A stretch of DNA of 64,000 nt, taken from positions 1 to 64,000 of the forward strand of contig CANPGB010000003.1 in the NCBI GenBank assembly GCA_947573485.1. Reading direction: 5' to 3'. The notes beneath the pieces were generated by a model. The model had not been told where the DNA came from and searched no databases. It was given only the letters and a program-made list of their open reading frames with translations. Made by a program: the position numbers and the translations under genes. Numbering within the stretch: position 1 is the first letter of the stretch; each line of letters opens with the position of its first letter. This DNA is from an uncultured Porphyromonadaceae bacterium. Lineage in GTDB: Bacteria; Bacteroidota; Bacteroidia; Bacteroidales; Muribaculaceae. Positions 50,662 through 59,655 of the stretch are shown in pieces.

Positions 50662-52884
50662 TTAGTCCTTCTTGGGAGCGCGGTTGCGGTCGCCTTCACG
50701 ACGGGGACCACGGTTGCGGTCGCCTTCGCGGCGCGGACGCTCGCCACGGGGAGCGCGCTGGGGCTCTACATAGCCTTCGGGTTTGGGCTGGAGAGCGCGC
50801 ATCGAAAGGCGGTATTTGCCCGTCTTCTTGTCGATTTCGATGAGCTTAACCTGCACCTTGTCGCCTTCCTTAAGACCGGAAGCGGCCATGTCGTCGAGGC
50901 GTTCCCATGCGATTTCGCTGATGTGGAGCAGACCGTCGCGGTGGGGCATGAACTCAACGAAAGCACCGAAGTCGAGAATCGAGCGCACGGTACCGTCGTA
51001 AACCTTACCCTCTTCAGGGAGCTCTACGATAGCGTTGATCATAGCCAGAGCCTTGTCGATAGATGCCTTGTTGGTACCGGCAACCTCGATGTAGCCGCCT
51101 TCGGGAATCTCGTCGATAGAAACGGTGGCGCCGCTCTCCTCCTGGATACCCTGGATAACCTTTCCGCCCGGGCCGATAACGGCACCGATAAGCTCTTTCG
51201 GGATAAGCATCGTAACGATGCGGGGTACGTGAGGCTTGTAGTCCTCGCGGGGTGCGGGGATAGTCTGCTCGATGATGTCGAGGATGTGCATACGACCGTC
51301 GCGGGCCTGGTTGAGGGCCTTCTCGAGGATTTCATAGCTGAGGCCGTCGCACTTGATGTCCATCTGGGTGGCGGTGATACCATCGCGTGTACCTGTCACC
51401 TTGAAGTCCATATCGCCGAGGTGGTCTTCGTCGCCGAGGATATCGCTCAGGATAGCATACTTAGAGTTATCGCTGATAAGACCCATGGCGATACCGCTCA
51501 CGGGCTTCTTCATCTTAACACCTGCGTCAAGCAGGGCAAGAGTGCCGGCGCAAACGGTAGCCATTGACGACGAACCGTTGCTCTCCAGGATATCGCTCAC
51601 CACGCGGCATACGTAGGGGAAATCATCGGGGAACATGCGCTTGAGGGCACGGTGGGCAAGGTTACCGTGACCAATCTCGCGGCGGCCTACACCACGCTGG
51701 GGCTTGGCCTCACCGGTAGAGAAGGGAGGGAAGTTGTAGTGGAGAAGGAAGCGCTCGGTGCCCTTGTTGAGCACGTCGTCGAGAATCTTCTCGTCGAGTT
51801 TGGTGCCGAGAGTAACGGTAGAGAGCGACTGTGTCTCACCACGGGTGAACACTGCCGAGCCGTGAGGGCCGGGGAGATAGTCTACCTCGCACCAGATGGG
51901 GCGGATTTCGGTAGTCTTGCGGCCGTCGAGGCGGATACCCTCGTCGAGAACGCAGCGGCGCATGGCCTCTTTCTCAACATCGTGGTAGTAGCGCTTAACG
52001 AGCGGAGTCTTGGCCTCGCGCTCTTCTTCGGGGAGCGATTCGATGTAGTCGTTGCAGATAGCATCGAAAGCCTCCATACGCCAGTGCTTGTCGGCGCTGC
52101 CGGTCTTGGCAACGGCATAGGCACGGTCGTAGCACTTCTCGCGTACATCGGCGCGGAGAGCCTCATCGTTCACCTCGTGGCAGTATTCGCGCTTAACGGT
52201 CGAGCCAACAGCCTCGGCAAGCTCCATCTGAGCCTTGCACTGAACCTTGATAGCGTCGTGGGCGGCGCGGAGAGCGGCAAGGAGGTCGGCCTCCGAAGCC
52301 TCGTCCATTTCGCCTTCAACCATCATGATGTTGTCGTAGGTAGCGCCTACCATGAGTTCCATGTCGGCTTTCTGAAGCTGCTCGAAAGTCGGGTCGATAA
52401 CAAACTTGCCGTCGACGCGGGCTACGCGCACTTCAGAGATAGGGCCGTTGAAGGGTATGTCGCTCACTGCGAGAGCTGCCGAGGCAGCGAGGCCTGCGAG
52501 GCAGTCGGGGGCGTCAACACCGTCGGCTGAGTATAGGGTGATGTTTACAAAAGTATCGGCGTGGTAATTGTCGGGGAAAAGGGGGCGGAGCACGCGGTCT
52601 ACGAGGCGGGCGGTAAGAATTTCATAATCGCTCGCGCGGCCTTCGCGCTTGAGGAAGCCGCCGGGAAAACGGCCGGCTGCCGAGAATTTCTCCTTATACT
52701 CCACCTGGAGGGGCATGAAGTCGACGCCTTCGCCGGCGTCTTTGGCGGTCACTACGGTAGCAAGAAGCATGGTGTTGCCCATGCGGACTTCAACCGCTCC
52801 ATCGGCTTGCTTGGCCAGCTTGCCGGTCTCTATCGTGATGACACGGCCGTCGGGAAGCTCGATGGACTTTTTAATTACGTTCAT
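50662..52884 (-). CDS. pnp: Polyribonucleotide nucleotidyltransferase (PNPase)
   Basis: A 3'-5' phosphorolytic exoribonuclease of 740 residues working as a trimer in RNA turnover. It has two RNase PH domains (first about 1-140; second about 310-550 with [23 protein letters not shown]), a linking helical domain, a KH domain ([19 protein letters not shown], about 585-603), and an S1 domain ([19 protein letters not shown], about 645-665). It ends in a repetitive basic tail of [14 protein letters not shown] units, common in Bacteroidetes RNA enzymes. Own promoter and strong terminator. Confidence 0.97.
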   Translation of the reverse strand: MNVIKKSIELPDGRVITIETGKLAKQADGAVEVRMGNTMLLATVVTAKDAGEGVDFMPLQVEYKEKFSAAGRFPGGFLKREGRASDYEILTARLVDRVLRPLFPDNYHADTFVNITLYSADGVDAPDCLAGLAASAALAVSDIPFNGPISEVRVARVDGKFVIDPTFEQLQKADMELMVGATYDNIMMVEGEMDEASEADLLAALRAAHDAIKVQCKAQMELAEAVGSTVKREYCHEVNDEALRADVREKCYDRAYAVAKTGSADKHWRMEAFDAICNDYIESLPEEEREAKTPLVKRYYHDVEKEAMRRCVLDEGIRLDGRKTTEIRPIWCEVDYLPGPHGSAVFTRGETQSLSTVTLGTKLDEKILDDVLNKGTERFLLHYNFPPFSTGEAKPQRGVGRREIGHGNLAHRALKRMFPDDFPYVCRVVSDILESNGSSSMATVCAGTLALLDAGVKMKKPVSGIAMGLISDNSKYAILSDILGDEDHLGDMDFKVTGTRDGITATQMDIKCDGLSYEILEKALNQARDGRMHILDIIEQTIPAPREDYKPHVPRIVTMLIPKELIGAVIGPGGKVIQGIQEESGATVSIDEIPEGGYIEVAGTNKASIDKALAMINAIVELPEEGKVYDGTVRSILDFGAFVEFMPHRDGLLHISEIAWERLDDMAASGLKEGDKVQVKLIEIDKKTGKYRLSMRALQPKPEGYVEPQRAPRGERPRREGDRNRGPRREGDRNRAPKKD

Positions 52885-52921
52885 AAATGTCGGTTTATTT
52901 TATTTCTTCAGAATATTCGCG

Positions 52922-52929
52922 CAAAGATA
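52922..52929 (-). promoter_or_regulatory. -7 box TATCTTTG for pnp
   Basis: A TAnnTTTG match on the minus strand 38 bases upstream of the ATG. Confidence 0.55.
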
Positions 52930-53044
52930 CTAATTTTTTCCGCTACCGCAAAATATTACTTCCCCAAACCGCCCATACGCCCAATATACGGCTATTTCCC
53001 AAGGCTTTTATGCCTCATAATTTGTTCTTATATTTTGAAATCAC

Positions 53045-53052
53045 TATCTTTG
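53045..53052 (+). promoter_or_regulatory. -7 box TATCTTTG for the MNT-HEPN pair
   Basis: A TAnnTTTG match 20 bases upstream of the ATG at 53072. Confidence 0.55.
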
Positions 53053-53071
53053 TAATCTAATTTCAACTCAC

Positions 53072-53389
53072 ATGGATCGCTCGCATATTGTTAAACAGAT
53101 TGCCGACCTCGTCAAGAAATTGGCGCCGGATAGCCTTGCCTACCTCTATGGCTCCACTGCCAGAGGCACCTATCGAGATGATTCTGACATTGACCTGCTC
53201 ATTATGCTTCCCGACAGTCTTTCGGCCACCGAACTCGCTAAAAGGAAGATAGAGATTACTGAAGGGCTTTACGATATCGAGCTCGAACATGGTGTGATTG
53301 TCTCGCCTTTAGTCGTCATCAAAAGTTTTTGGGAGCGAATGAAAACACCTTTTACCTGCAATGTTGCTAAAGACGCTGTCGTATTATGA
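53072..53389 (+). CDS. MNT-type nucleotidyltransferase (antitoxin of MNT-HEPN pair)
   Basis: A minimal nucleotidyltransferase of 105 residues. The catalytic motif is YGSTARGTYRDDSDIDLLI, about residues 26-44, with the GS and DxD elements intact. In MNT-HEPN modules such proteins act as antitoxins that add AMP groups to a tyrosine of the HEPN partner. The stop overlaps the HEPN start by 4 bases (ATGA), the usual arrangement. It lies in an otherwise house-keeping region between pnp and the flippase-like gene. Confidence 0.88.
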   Translation: MDRSHIVKQIADLVKKLAPDSLAYLYGSTARGTYRDDSDIDLLIMLPDSLSATELAKRKIEITEGLYDIELEHGVIVSPLVVIKSFWERMKTPFTCNVAKDAVVL

Positions 53390-53793
53390 ATACCGAATTG
53401 ACTCCAGACGAGCGCAACGCCCTGGTAAAATACCGCTTCGAACGTTCTCGCGAGACATTGGTTGAAGCCGATTATAATGCCGAAGGCGGGTATTTTAATA
53501 CTGCCGTAAACAGGCTTTATTATTCTGCCTACTATGCGGCAGCCGCTCTTATGCTCGCTGCCGGGCTTAACTCGTCAACTCATGCTGGAATACGCACTCT
53601 TCTATCGCTGCACTTTGTAAAGACCGGCAAGCTTGATGCCTGTCACGCCCGAACATTCATGACGCTATATGAGAATAGGCAATCAGGTGACTACGAAGAT
53701 TTTGTGTATTGTGACCAAGACCTCTACGACCAACTGCGCCCAAGGACAGTCGCGTTTATAGATGCACTGCAGTTATTGACCGCCTCTCTGTAA
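53386..53793 (+). CDS. HEPN-domain protein (toxin of MNT-HEPN pair)
   Basis: The 135-residue all-helical protein fits the HEPN family: KYRFERSRETLVEADYNAEGG, then AVNRLYYSAYYAAAALMLAAGL, the typical small-residue-rich helix. HEPN RNases use an R-x4-6-H motif; RTLLSLH at about 68-74 fits that spacing but not the usual position near the C-terminus, so activity is uncertain. The YENRQSGDYEDF segment is where MNT-HEPN toxins carry modified tyrosines. It is translated together with the nucleotidyltransferase. Confidence 0.85.
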   Translation: MNTELTPDERNALVKYRFERSRETLVEADYNAEGGYFNTAVNRLYYSAYYAAAALMLAAGLNSSTHAGIRTLLSLHFVKTGKLDACHARTFMTLYENRQSGDYEDFVYCDQDLYDQLRPRTVAFIDALQLLTASL

Positions 53794-53862
53794 TCTTTGC
53801 CGCATCCCACCTCTTCCACCCCGCATTTTTCGCATTGCGTTGCCCATTGTGCAATTTTTTTG

Positions 53863-53870
53863 TATTTTTG
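53863..53870 (+). promoter_or_regulatory. -7 box TATTTTTG for the flippase-like/CASDH operon
   Basis: A TAnnTTTG match 25 bases upstream of the ATG at 53895, with TTG about 20 bases further upstream. Confidence 0.55.
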
Positions 53871-53894
53871 CGGGTTGAACCACTCATCTGACGC

Positions 53895-54938
53895 ATGGAA
53901 GAGAATAAAAACAGCCGTAAACTCAGGTGGCGCGACCTCCTGAAGTACATTATCCCCCTCATTGTGAGCGCGGGACTCTGCTGGCTGCTCTTCCGCGACA
54001 TCGATTTCGCCGCAATGCTTGCCATAATACGCGAGCAATGCAGCTTCGGCTGGATAGCACTCGGCATGGCAATGAGCATAGTCTCACACATATGCCGCGC
54101 CTTCCGTTGGGACATACAGCTGCGCGCCTTGGGCGTCGATGCCCCTATCCACGCACTTATCTACAGCATTTTCGGCACCTACGCCGTAAACCTCGTATTT
54201 CCCCGCCTCGGCGAACTATGGCGTTGCGGCTACATAGCGCAGCGGCAGAACGCACCTTTCACCGGCGTATTCGGCTCAATGGTCGCCGACCGCCTCGCCG
54301 ACACCCTTACGGTGCTCCTCCTGACAGCCGCAGCATTCCTCCTTGCCTCCAACGAGATAGGCGCTTTCATAAGCGAGAACGCCGATGCCTACGGAGCAAT
54401 CGCAAGCCTGCTCACCTCGCCATGGCTCTGGGGTGCGGTGGCACTCTGCGCTGCCGCCACCATATGGCTGCTCACACGCAAAGGCAACTGGGGCACACGT
54501 CTGCGCAAAGCTCTGCGCGAGCTCTGGCAAGGCTTCGTTGTTGTGCTCACCATGCCCGGCCGCGGACGCTGGCTCCTGCTCACCGTGGGCGTATGGGGTT
54601 GCTACTTCATGCAGATGTATGTGGCACTGCGCGCCTTCCCCTTCACCCGCGGCGTGCTCGAGAGCGGCGGCGCCGTAGCTGCCCTCGTCACCTTCGTGCT
54701 CTCGAGCATATCCATGGCAGTGCCCTCCAACGGCGGCATAGGCCCCTGGCAGTGGGCCGTGATTTTCGCCCTCGGCTTCTACGGCGTGGCTTACGGCCAT
54801 GCGGCAGCCTTCGCCAACCTCGTGCTCGGCTGCAACACCCTCCTCCTCATAGTGCTCGGCCTCATAACATTTGCAGGCATAGCGCTCGACAAGAAAACAA
54901 ACAAAAAACAACATAACACACTAAAATGGCAAAAGTAA
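53895..54938 (+). CDS. Lysylphosphatidylglycerol synthase/flippase-like membrane protein (UPF0104)
   Basis: A 347-residue protein with about eight transmembrane helices, belonging to the flippase-domain family related to the N-terminal half of MprF. It shows the family pattern HICRAFRWDIQLRALG near residue 65, GELWRCGYIAQRQ, VFGSMVADRLADTL, and PSNGGIGPWQWAVIFALGFYG near 285. The lysyl-transferase domain is missing, so it is probably a lipid or glycolipid flippase rather than a synthase. Its 3' end overlaps the next gene by 13 bases. Confidence 0.88.
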   Translation: MEENKNSRKLRWRDLLKYIIPLIVSAGLCWLLFRDIDFAAMLAIIREQCSFGWIALGMAMSIVSHICRAFRWDIQLRALGVDAPIHALIYSIFGTYAVNLVFPRLGELWRCGYIAQRQNAPFTGVFGSMVADRLADTLTVLLLTAAAFLLASNEIGAFISENADAYGAIASLLTSPWLWGAVALCAAATIWLLTRKGNWGTRLRKALRELWQGFVVVLTMPGRGRWLLLTVGVWGCYFMQMYVALRAFPFTRGVLESGGAVAALVTFVLSSISMAVPSNGGIGPWQWAVIFALGFYGVAYGHAAAFANLVLGCNTLLLIVLGLITFAGIALDKKTNKKQHNTLKWQK

Positions 54939-56128
54939 TTATCATCGGCGCAGGCGGCGTGGGCACTGTTGTAGCCCACAAGTGCGCTCAGCACCCCGAA
55001 GTGTTCTCCGAAATCGTTATTGCATCGCGCACACGCAGCAAATGCGATGCCGTGGCCAAAGCTATAGGCGCCGCTAACATCACCACCGACAGCGTCGACG
55101 CCGACAGCGTTGACCAGCTCGTGGAGCTCTTCAACCGTCACAAACCCGAAATGGTAATCAACGTGGCGCTCCCCTACCAGGACCTCACCATTATGGAGGC
55201 TTGCCTGCAGTGCGGCGTAAACTACCTCGACACCGCCAACTACGAGCCCAAGGACGAAGCTCATTTCGAGTACTCGTGGCAGTGGGCCTACCGCGAGCGT
55301 TTCGAGAAAGCCGGACTCACCGCAATCCTCGGCTGCGGATTCGACCCGGGCGTCTCGGGCGTTTTCACTGCCTATGCAGCAAAGCACTGGTTCAGCGAAA
55401 TGGAGTACCTCGACATCGTCGACTGCAACGCCGGTGACCACGGCAAAGCCTTCGCCACAAACTTCAACCCCGAAATCAACATACGCGAAATAACCCAGAA
55501 CGGACGCTACTGGCAGGACGGCAAGTGGGTTGTGACCGGCCCCCTCGAGTTCCACCAGCCCCTCACCTACCCCAACATCGGCCCCCGCGAATCGTATCTC
55601 CTCTATCACGAAGAGCTCGAATCGCTCGTGCAGAACTACCCCACTATCAAACGCGCACGTTTCTGGATGACCTTCGGTCAGGAATACCTCACACACCTCC
55701 GAGTGATTCAGGACATCGGCATGGCGCGAATCGACGAAATCGACTATAACGGCGTGAAAATCGTGCCCCTCCAGTTCCTCAAAGCCGTCCTTCCCAACCC
55801 CCAGGACCTCGGCGAGAACTACCATGGCGAGACTTCTATCGGCTGCCGTATCTCAGGTAAAGGCAAAGACGGCAAGCCCCTCACCTACTACATCTACAAC
55901 AACTGCTCGCACGAGGCCGCGTACAAGGAAACCGGCATGCAGGCCGTGAGCTATACCACCGGCGTACCCGCGATGTGCGGCGCAATGATGTTCCTCACCG
56001 GCAAATGGTGCAAGCCCGGCGTGCACAACGTCGAGGAGTTCGATCCCGATCCATTCCTCGCAGCAGTAGCCGAAAACGGCCTCCCCTGGCACGAAATCAT
56101 CAACGAAGACCTCGAATTTGAAATTTAG
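54926..56128 (+). CDS. Carboxynorspermidine/carboxyspermidine dehydrogenase (CASDH)
   Basis: A 400-residue saccharopine-dehydrogenase-fold enzyme that joins aspartate semialdehyde to a diamine with NADPH. It is the first step of the alternative (nor)spermidine route used by gut Bacteroidetes. Landmarks are the N-terminal GAGGVGTVVAHKC Rossmann motif, YQDLTIMEACLQCGVNYLDTANYE, ILGCGFDPGVSGVF and TTGVPAMCGAMMFLTG. The full-length, uninterrupted CASDH pattern distinguishes it from lysine saccharopine enzymes. The decarboxylase partner is not in the window. It overlaps the flippase-like gene by 13 bases. Confidence 0.92.
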   Translation: MAKVIIIGAGGVGTVVAHKCAQHPEVFSEIVIASRTRSKCDAVAKAIGAANITTDSVDADSVDQLVELFNRHKPEMVINVALPYQDLTIMEACLQCGVNYLDTANYEPKDEAHFEYSWQWAYRERFEKAGLTAILGCGFDPGVSGVFTAYAAKHWFSEMEYLDIVDCNAGDHGKAFATNFNPEINIREITQNGRYWQDGKWVVTGPLEFHQPLTYPNIGPRESYLLYHEELESLVQNYPTIKRARFWMTFGQEYLTHLRVIQDIGMARIDEIDYNGVKIVPLQFLKAVLPNPQDLGENYHGETSIGCRISGKGKDGKPLTYYIYNNCSHEAAYKETGMQAVSYTTGVPAMCGAMMFLTGKWCKPGVHNVEEFDPDPFLAAVAENGLPWHEIINEDLEFEI

Positions 56129-56138
56129 TCAAATTTCA

Positions 56139-56224
56139 AATTAAGTCAAAAGTCAAAAGTCTGAAGTGTAAAGATTTCTGCGCCACAACTTTTGACTTTT
56201 GACTTTAGCCTTTTGACTTTCTCA
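56139..56224. repeat. Intergenic GACTTTTGACT-type repeat tract
   Basis: AAGTCAAAAGTCAAAAGTC faces CTTTTGACTTTTGACTTTA across a short spacer, giving a fold-back. Same family as the tracts at 17.1 and 20.5 kb. Confidence 0.65.
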
Positions 56225-56228
56225 TCAA

Positions 56229-56999
56229 ATGTCCGCTTTTATCTCTGCCACGATAATCACGCACAACGAGGCCCGCAACATCGAGCGGTGCCTCAATTCG
56301 CTAATTGGTGTCGCCGACGAGATTATAGTAGTTGATTCTCTGTCGACCGACGCAACTGTCGATATATGCCGTCGCTACGGCTGCCTCGTCACCTCGCGCG
56401 CTTTCAACGGCTACGGCTCACAACGCCAATATGCCGCAGGGCTCGCTCATGGTCGGTACGTGCTCTCGATCGACGCCGACGAAGCCCTCTCGGCCCAGTT
56501 GCGCGAAAACATCATAGCGCTCAAAAACAAAGGATTCACACACCGCATGTACTGCTTCCGCGTGGTGAGCTACGTATGCGGCAAGGCCATGACAGGCAGC
56601 GGCATGAAACCCGCATTGGAAACAAGGCTCTTCGACCGCCGTTACGCCAACTGGGACCTCCTCGCCGTGGGCGAGCGGCTCGAGTGCCCCGGAGGCGTCG
56701 TGCCCTCGCTCATTGCAGGCGACCTTCTGCACTACCGCTGCAACAACTTCGACGAACTTGAGTTCAAGGAGTTACGCAACGCACGTATACGTGGGCGCCT
56801 CCTGGCAGCCGCAGGCATAAAGGCTCCCGCGCCTATGCGTTGGCTCAGAGCAGCCTCGGCATACATGAAATGTCAGCTCCGCGACGGCGCTATTCTCGAC
56901 GGCGAGGCCGGCCGACGGGTGGCGCGCACACGTTTTCTGTCAACATTAGAAGCCTACCGCGCCGCAAGCGAGATGGCTGAAGGAGGGGTCAAGGAATGA
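56229..56999 (+). CDS. Family 2 glycosyltransferase (WaaE/KdtX-like)
   Basis: This 256-residue GT-A enzyme has the signatures of LPS-core glycosyltransferases: TIITHNEARNIERCLNSLIGVADEIIVVDSLSTDAT, then LSIDADEALS, the metal-binding DxD, at about 75-84. A WDLLAVGERLECPGG acceptor region follows. A single C-terminal helical region suggests loose membrane contact. It overlaps the GT4 gene by 4 bases and heads the LPS-type cluster. Confidence 0.9.
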   Translation: MSAFISATIITHNEARNIERCLNSLIGVADEIIVVDSLSTDATVDICRRYGCLVTSRAFNGYGSQRQYAAGLAHGRYVLSIDADEALSAQLRENIIALKNKGFTHRMYCFRVVSYVCGKAMTGSGMKPALETRLFDRRYANWDLLAVGERLECPGGVVPSLIAGDLLHYRCNNFDELEFKELRNARIRGRLLAAAGIKAPAPMRWLRAASAYMKCQLRDGAILDGEAGRRVARTRFLSTLEAYRAASEMAEGGVKE

Positions 57000-58075
57000 A
57001 ACAAGCCCTCAACATCATACACCTCGTCTCCAACCCCGTGTGGGGTGGAGGTGAGCGATACGTGCTCGACCTTTGCAAGGCGCTCCGGGCCGACGGGCAC
57101 AGTGTGGCAGTGATAACGCGCGGCAAGCAAGCCGTCGACGCCCGCTTCGCCGAAGCAGGCTTCACCCCCGGAAAGCTCCCACTGCACGGGCGCCTCGACC
57201 TCATTTCGCCCTTGGTGCTCGCCCGCGTGCTAAACCGCATCGACGGCGCCATTATCGTGCACGCACACAACTTCAAAGACGCCGACACCGCCGTGCGTGC
57301 CCGCCGCCTGATGCGCGACGGCTCAAAAGTGCGCGTCGTGGTCACACGTCACCTGGTGAAAGCGGCCTCCACGGGCAGCTACGCGCGCGACCTTTATAAT
57401 TCTATCGACCACATAATATTCGTGTCGCAGGCCGCACGCAACGGCTTTATGTCGTCGGCACCGAAAGTCGATGCCTCACGCCTCCACGTGGTGCACAACG
57501 CCGTCGCCCTCCCCGCCGCGGCAGTCCCCTCAGCCAAAGGCGACACGATAAAACTATGTTTCGCCGGGCGTCTCGACCCCGAGAAAGGCGTCGACACCCT
57601 CCTCAAAGCATTCGCCGCCACATCAGGCACCACCCTCACCATAGCAGGCACGGGTCGAGCACGCTACGTGGGAGAGCTCATGCAGCTCACATCGCGCCTG
57701 GGCATCTCCGACAGGGTCGAATATCCAGGATACCTCGCCGATGTGGCGCCGCTCTACGCAGCCTCGCACATAGGCGTGATACCCTCGGTCGTCGCCGAAG
57801 CCTTCCCCCTCACCGCTCTCGAGATGATGGCGCACGGGCTGCCCGTGGTAGCCTCCGACGCAGGAGGCCTGCGCGAGACGGTTATCGACGGCGTAACAGG
57901 CTTCCTCGTGCCGCCGGGCGACGAACACGCATTGGCAGCACGCATCAACGAACTCGTGACCGACCCCGCCCTGCGCACACGCATGGCCGAGGCCGCACGG
58001 CAGCGCGCTGCCGAGTTCACCTACGACCGATTCTATAAAGCTATAACCGACATATACTCAGGCAATGGACGTTAA
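56996..58075 (+). CDS. Family 4 glycosyltransferase
   Basis: A GT-B retaining glycosyltransferase of 359 residues. The N-terminal acceptor side shows NPVWGGGERYVLDLCKALRADGHSVAVI. The donor side has LCFAGRLDPEKGVDTLLKAF and the E-x7-E motif VVAEAFPLTALEMMAHGLPVV at about 263-283. Likely adds a sugar to the LPS core or O-unit. It overlaps the previous gene by 4 bases and the next by 11 bases. Confidence 0.93.
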   Translation: MKQALNIIHLVSNPVWGGGERYVLDLCKALRADGHSVAVITRGKQAVDARFAEAGFTPGKLPLHGRLDLISPLVLARVLNRIDGAIIVHAHNFKDADTAVRARRLMRDGSKVRVVVTRHLVKAASTGSYARDLYNSIDHIIFVSQAARNGFMSSAPKVDASRLHVVHNAVALPAAAVPSAKGDTIKLCFAGRLDPEKGVDTLLKAFAATSGTTLTIAGTGRARYVGELMQLTSRLGISDRVEYPGYLADVAPLYAASHIGVIPSVVAEAFPLTALEMMAHGLPVVASDAGGLRETVIDGVTGFLVPPGDEHALAARINELVTDPALRTRMAEAARQRAAEFTYDRFYKAITDIYSGNGR

Positions 58076-58823
58076 ACTTCTCTCCAACAGCGCTTTTACC
58101 TTTGCCGATAGCACAAGGCTGCGAACCCTCGCCACCGGCGGACTCCCCGACGACGCCCGCGTCATATACCGCGGCCGCAACACCGTGGTTGTCAGCGCCG
58201 ACGGCCTTGCCTGCATCAAGAGCTACAAGGTGCCGGGCTTCATCAAAGGCATAATATACAGCTACTTCAGAGCGCCCAAAGCAGAGCGCGCCTTCGTCAA
58301 CGGCACACGCCTGCTATCGCTCGGCTTCTCCACTCCCGAGCCCTGGGGTGCAGTGATATGCCGCCGCAAGGGGCTGCTCAAAGAGAGCTACTACGTGTGC
58401 CGCTACCTTAAAGACTGGAGCGACCTCCGCCAAATCGAAGGACGCCCCGATTTCCCCGAGATTGCCCGCGCCCTGGCGCAGTTCATGTATCGTCTCCACT
58501 CCAAAGGCGTGTGGATGAAAGACTTCAGCATGGGCAACGTGCTCTACCGCCACCAAAAAGGAGGCTATGAGTTCTGCCTTATCGACATCAACCGCATGGA
58601 GTTCGACGTGGTCGACCGCAAGCACCTCCTGAGCAATTTCGGCGCAGCACTCGACACCGTGCCGGGCATCACCACCCTCGCCGCCGAATATGCCGCCCTT
58701 GCCCGTCCCGACGACCCTCAACCCTTGGTCGACGAAATTGTTTTATTGTTCAAGAAGCACCAGGCCGCCCTCTGGCGCCGCCGTCGCTTCAAAGAATTTA
58801 TCAGAGGAAAAAAGAAAAGATAA
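58065..58823 (+). CDS. LPS-kinase-like protein (Kdo/WaaP family)
   Basis: A 252-residue protein-kinase-fold enzyme that phosphorylates LPS core sugars. The VVSADGLACIKSYKV strand with Lys about 47 fits the ATP-anchoring lysine. The catalytic loop is KDFSMGNVL (Asp and Asn; about 154-162) and the metal motif is LIDINRMEF (about 173). The basic C-terminus RRRRFKEFIRGKKKR suits membrane association. In this operon it probably phosphorylates the sugar added by the neighbouring transferases. Confidence 0.88.
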   Translation: MDVKLLSNSAFTFADSTRLRTLATGGLPDDARVIYRGRNTVVVSADGLACIKSYKVPGFIKGIIYSYFRAPKAERAFVNGTRLLSLGFSTPEPWGAVICRRKGLLKESYYVCRYLKDWSDLRQIEGRPDFPEIARALAQFMYRLHSKGVWMKDFSMGNVLYRHQKGGYEFCLIDINRMEFDVVDRKHLLSNFGAALDTVPGITTLAAEYAALARPDDPQPLVDEIVLLFKKHQAALWRRRRFKEFIRGKKKR

Positions 58824-58833
58824 GCATAGAGAT

Positions 58834-59655
58834 ATGAGTGAGCGTCCCAAGATTTCGGCTGTTGTACACACCTACAATGCCTCGCGCCACCTCGGCCGCG
58901 TGCTCGAAGCCCTCAAGGTATTCGACGAGACCCTCGTGCTCGATATGGAAAGCACCGACGACACCGTGGCCATAGCAGAGAGCCATGGCGCACGCGTTAT
59001 TGTCAAGGAGCGCGGAGAGCACCGCATACCTGAGGCCTACCGCGACTTTGCTATACACTCCGCCAAGCACGACTGGGTAATCGTTGTCGACGCCGACGAG
59101 ATTGTGCCACCCGCGCTCGCCCGATTCCTCTATGCCGAAATCGAGCGCGACCCCTCGCCGCGCGCCTACCTCATACCTATCAAGAACTACTTCATGGGGC
59201 GCTGGATGAAAGCATATTACCCCGACTTCATCCTGCGCTTCTTCAACCGCGTGGGCGCTCACTGGCCATATCAGATTCACTCGCGGCCCGAGCACAAAGG
59301 CCCCGTCGTGAAGATTCCCGCCTCGCGAACCGACCTGGCATACATCCACCTCGCCAACGAGACCGTGAACGAGACAATAGCCAAAATGAACTCCTACACC
59401 GACCGCGAGGCCGACCGTCGCGCACCCTCCTACCGTTGGTGGAATTTCCTCTATCAACCGGGATACCGTTTCTTCAAGAGCTACATACTCAAAGGTGGCT
59501 TCCGAAACGGCATGCCCGGATTCATACACGCCGTGCACGACGGCATTTACCGCTTTTACGCCCTGGCTAAGATTGCCGAGCGGCGCGAAAGCAAACGACC
59601 ACTGAAAGACATCGACTGCGACGTAGAAAATCTCACCGAACATGACCACAATTAG
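58834..59655 (+). CDS. Family 2 glycosyltransferase (WaaE/KdtX-like), second copy
   Basis: A 273-residue GT-A enzyme similar in layout to the one at 56229. It begins MSERPKISAVVHTYNASRHLGRVL. The VIVVDADEIVPPALARFLY metal motif lies at about 85-103, and FFNRVGAHWPYQIHSRPEHKG forms the acceptor part. The ATG at 58834 gives the family N-terminus; the frame extends upstream to 58690 only across the kinase gene. Its end overlaps the uridine-kinase-like gene by 14 bases. Confidence 0.9.
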   Translation: MSERPKISAVVHTYNASRHLGRVLEALKVFDETLVLDMESTDDTVAIAESHGARVIVKERGEHRIPEAYRDFAIHSAKHDWVIVVDADEIVPPALARFLYAEIERDPSPRAYLIPIKNYFMGRWMKAYYPDFILRFFNRVGAHWPYQIHSRPEHKGPVVKIPASRTDLAYIHLANETVNETIAKMNSYTDREADRRAPSYRWWNFLYQPGYRFFKSYILKGGFRNGMPGFIHAVHDGIYRFYALAKIAERRESKRPLKDIDCDVENLTEHDHN

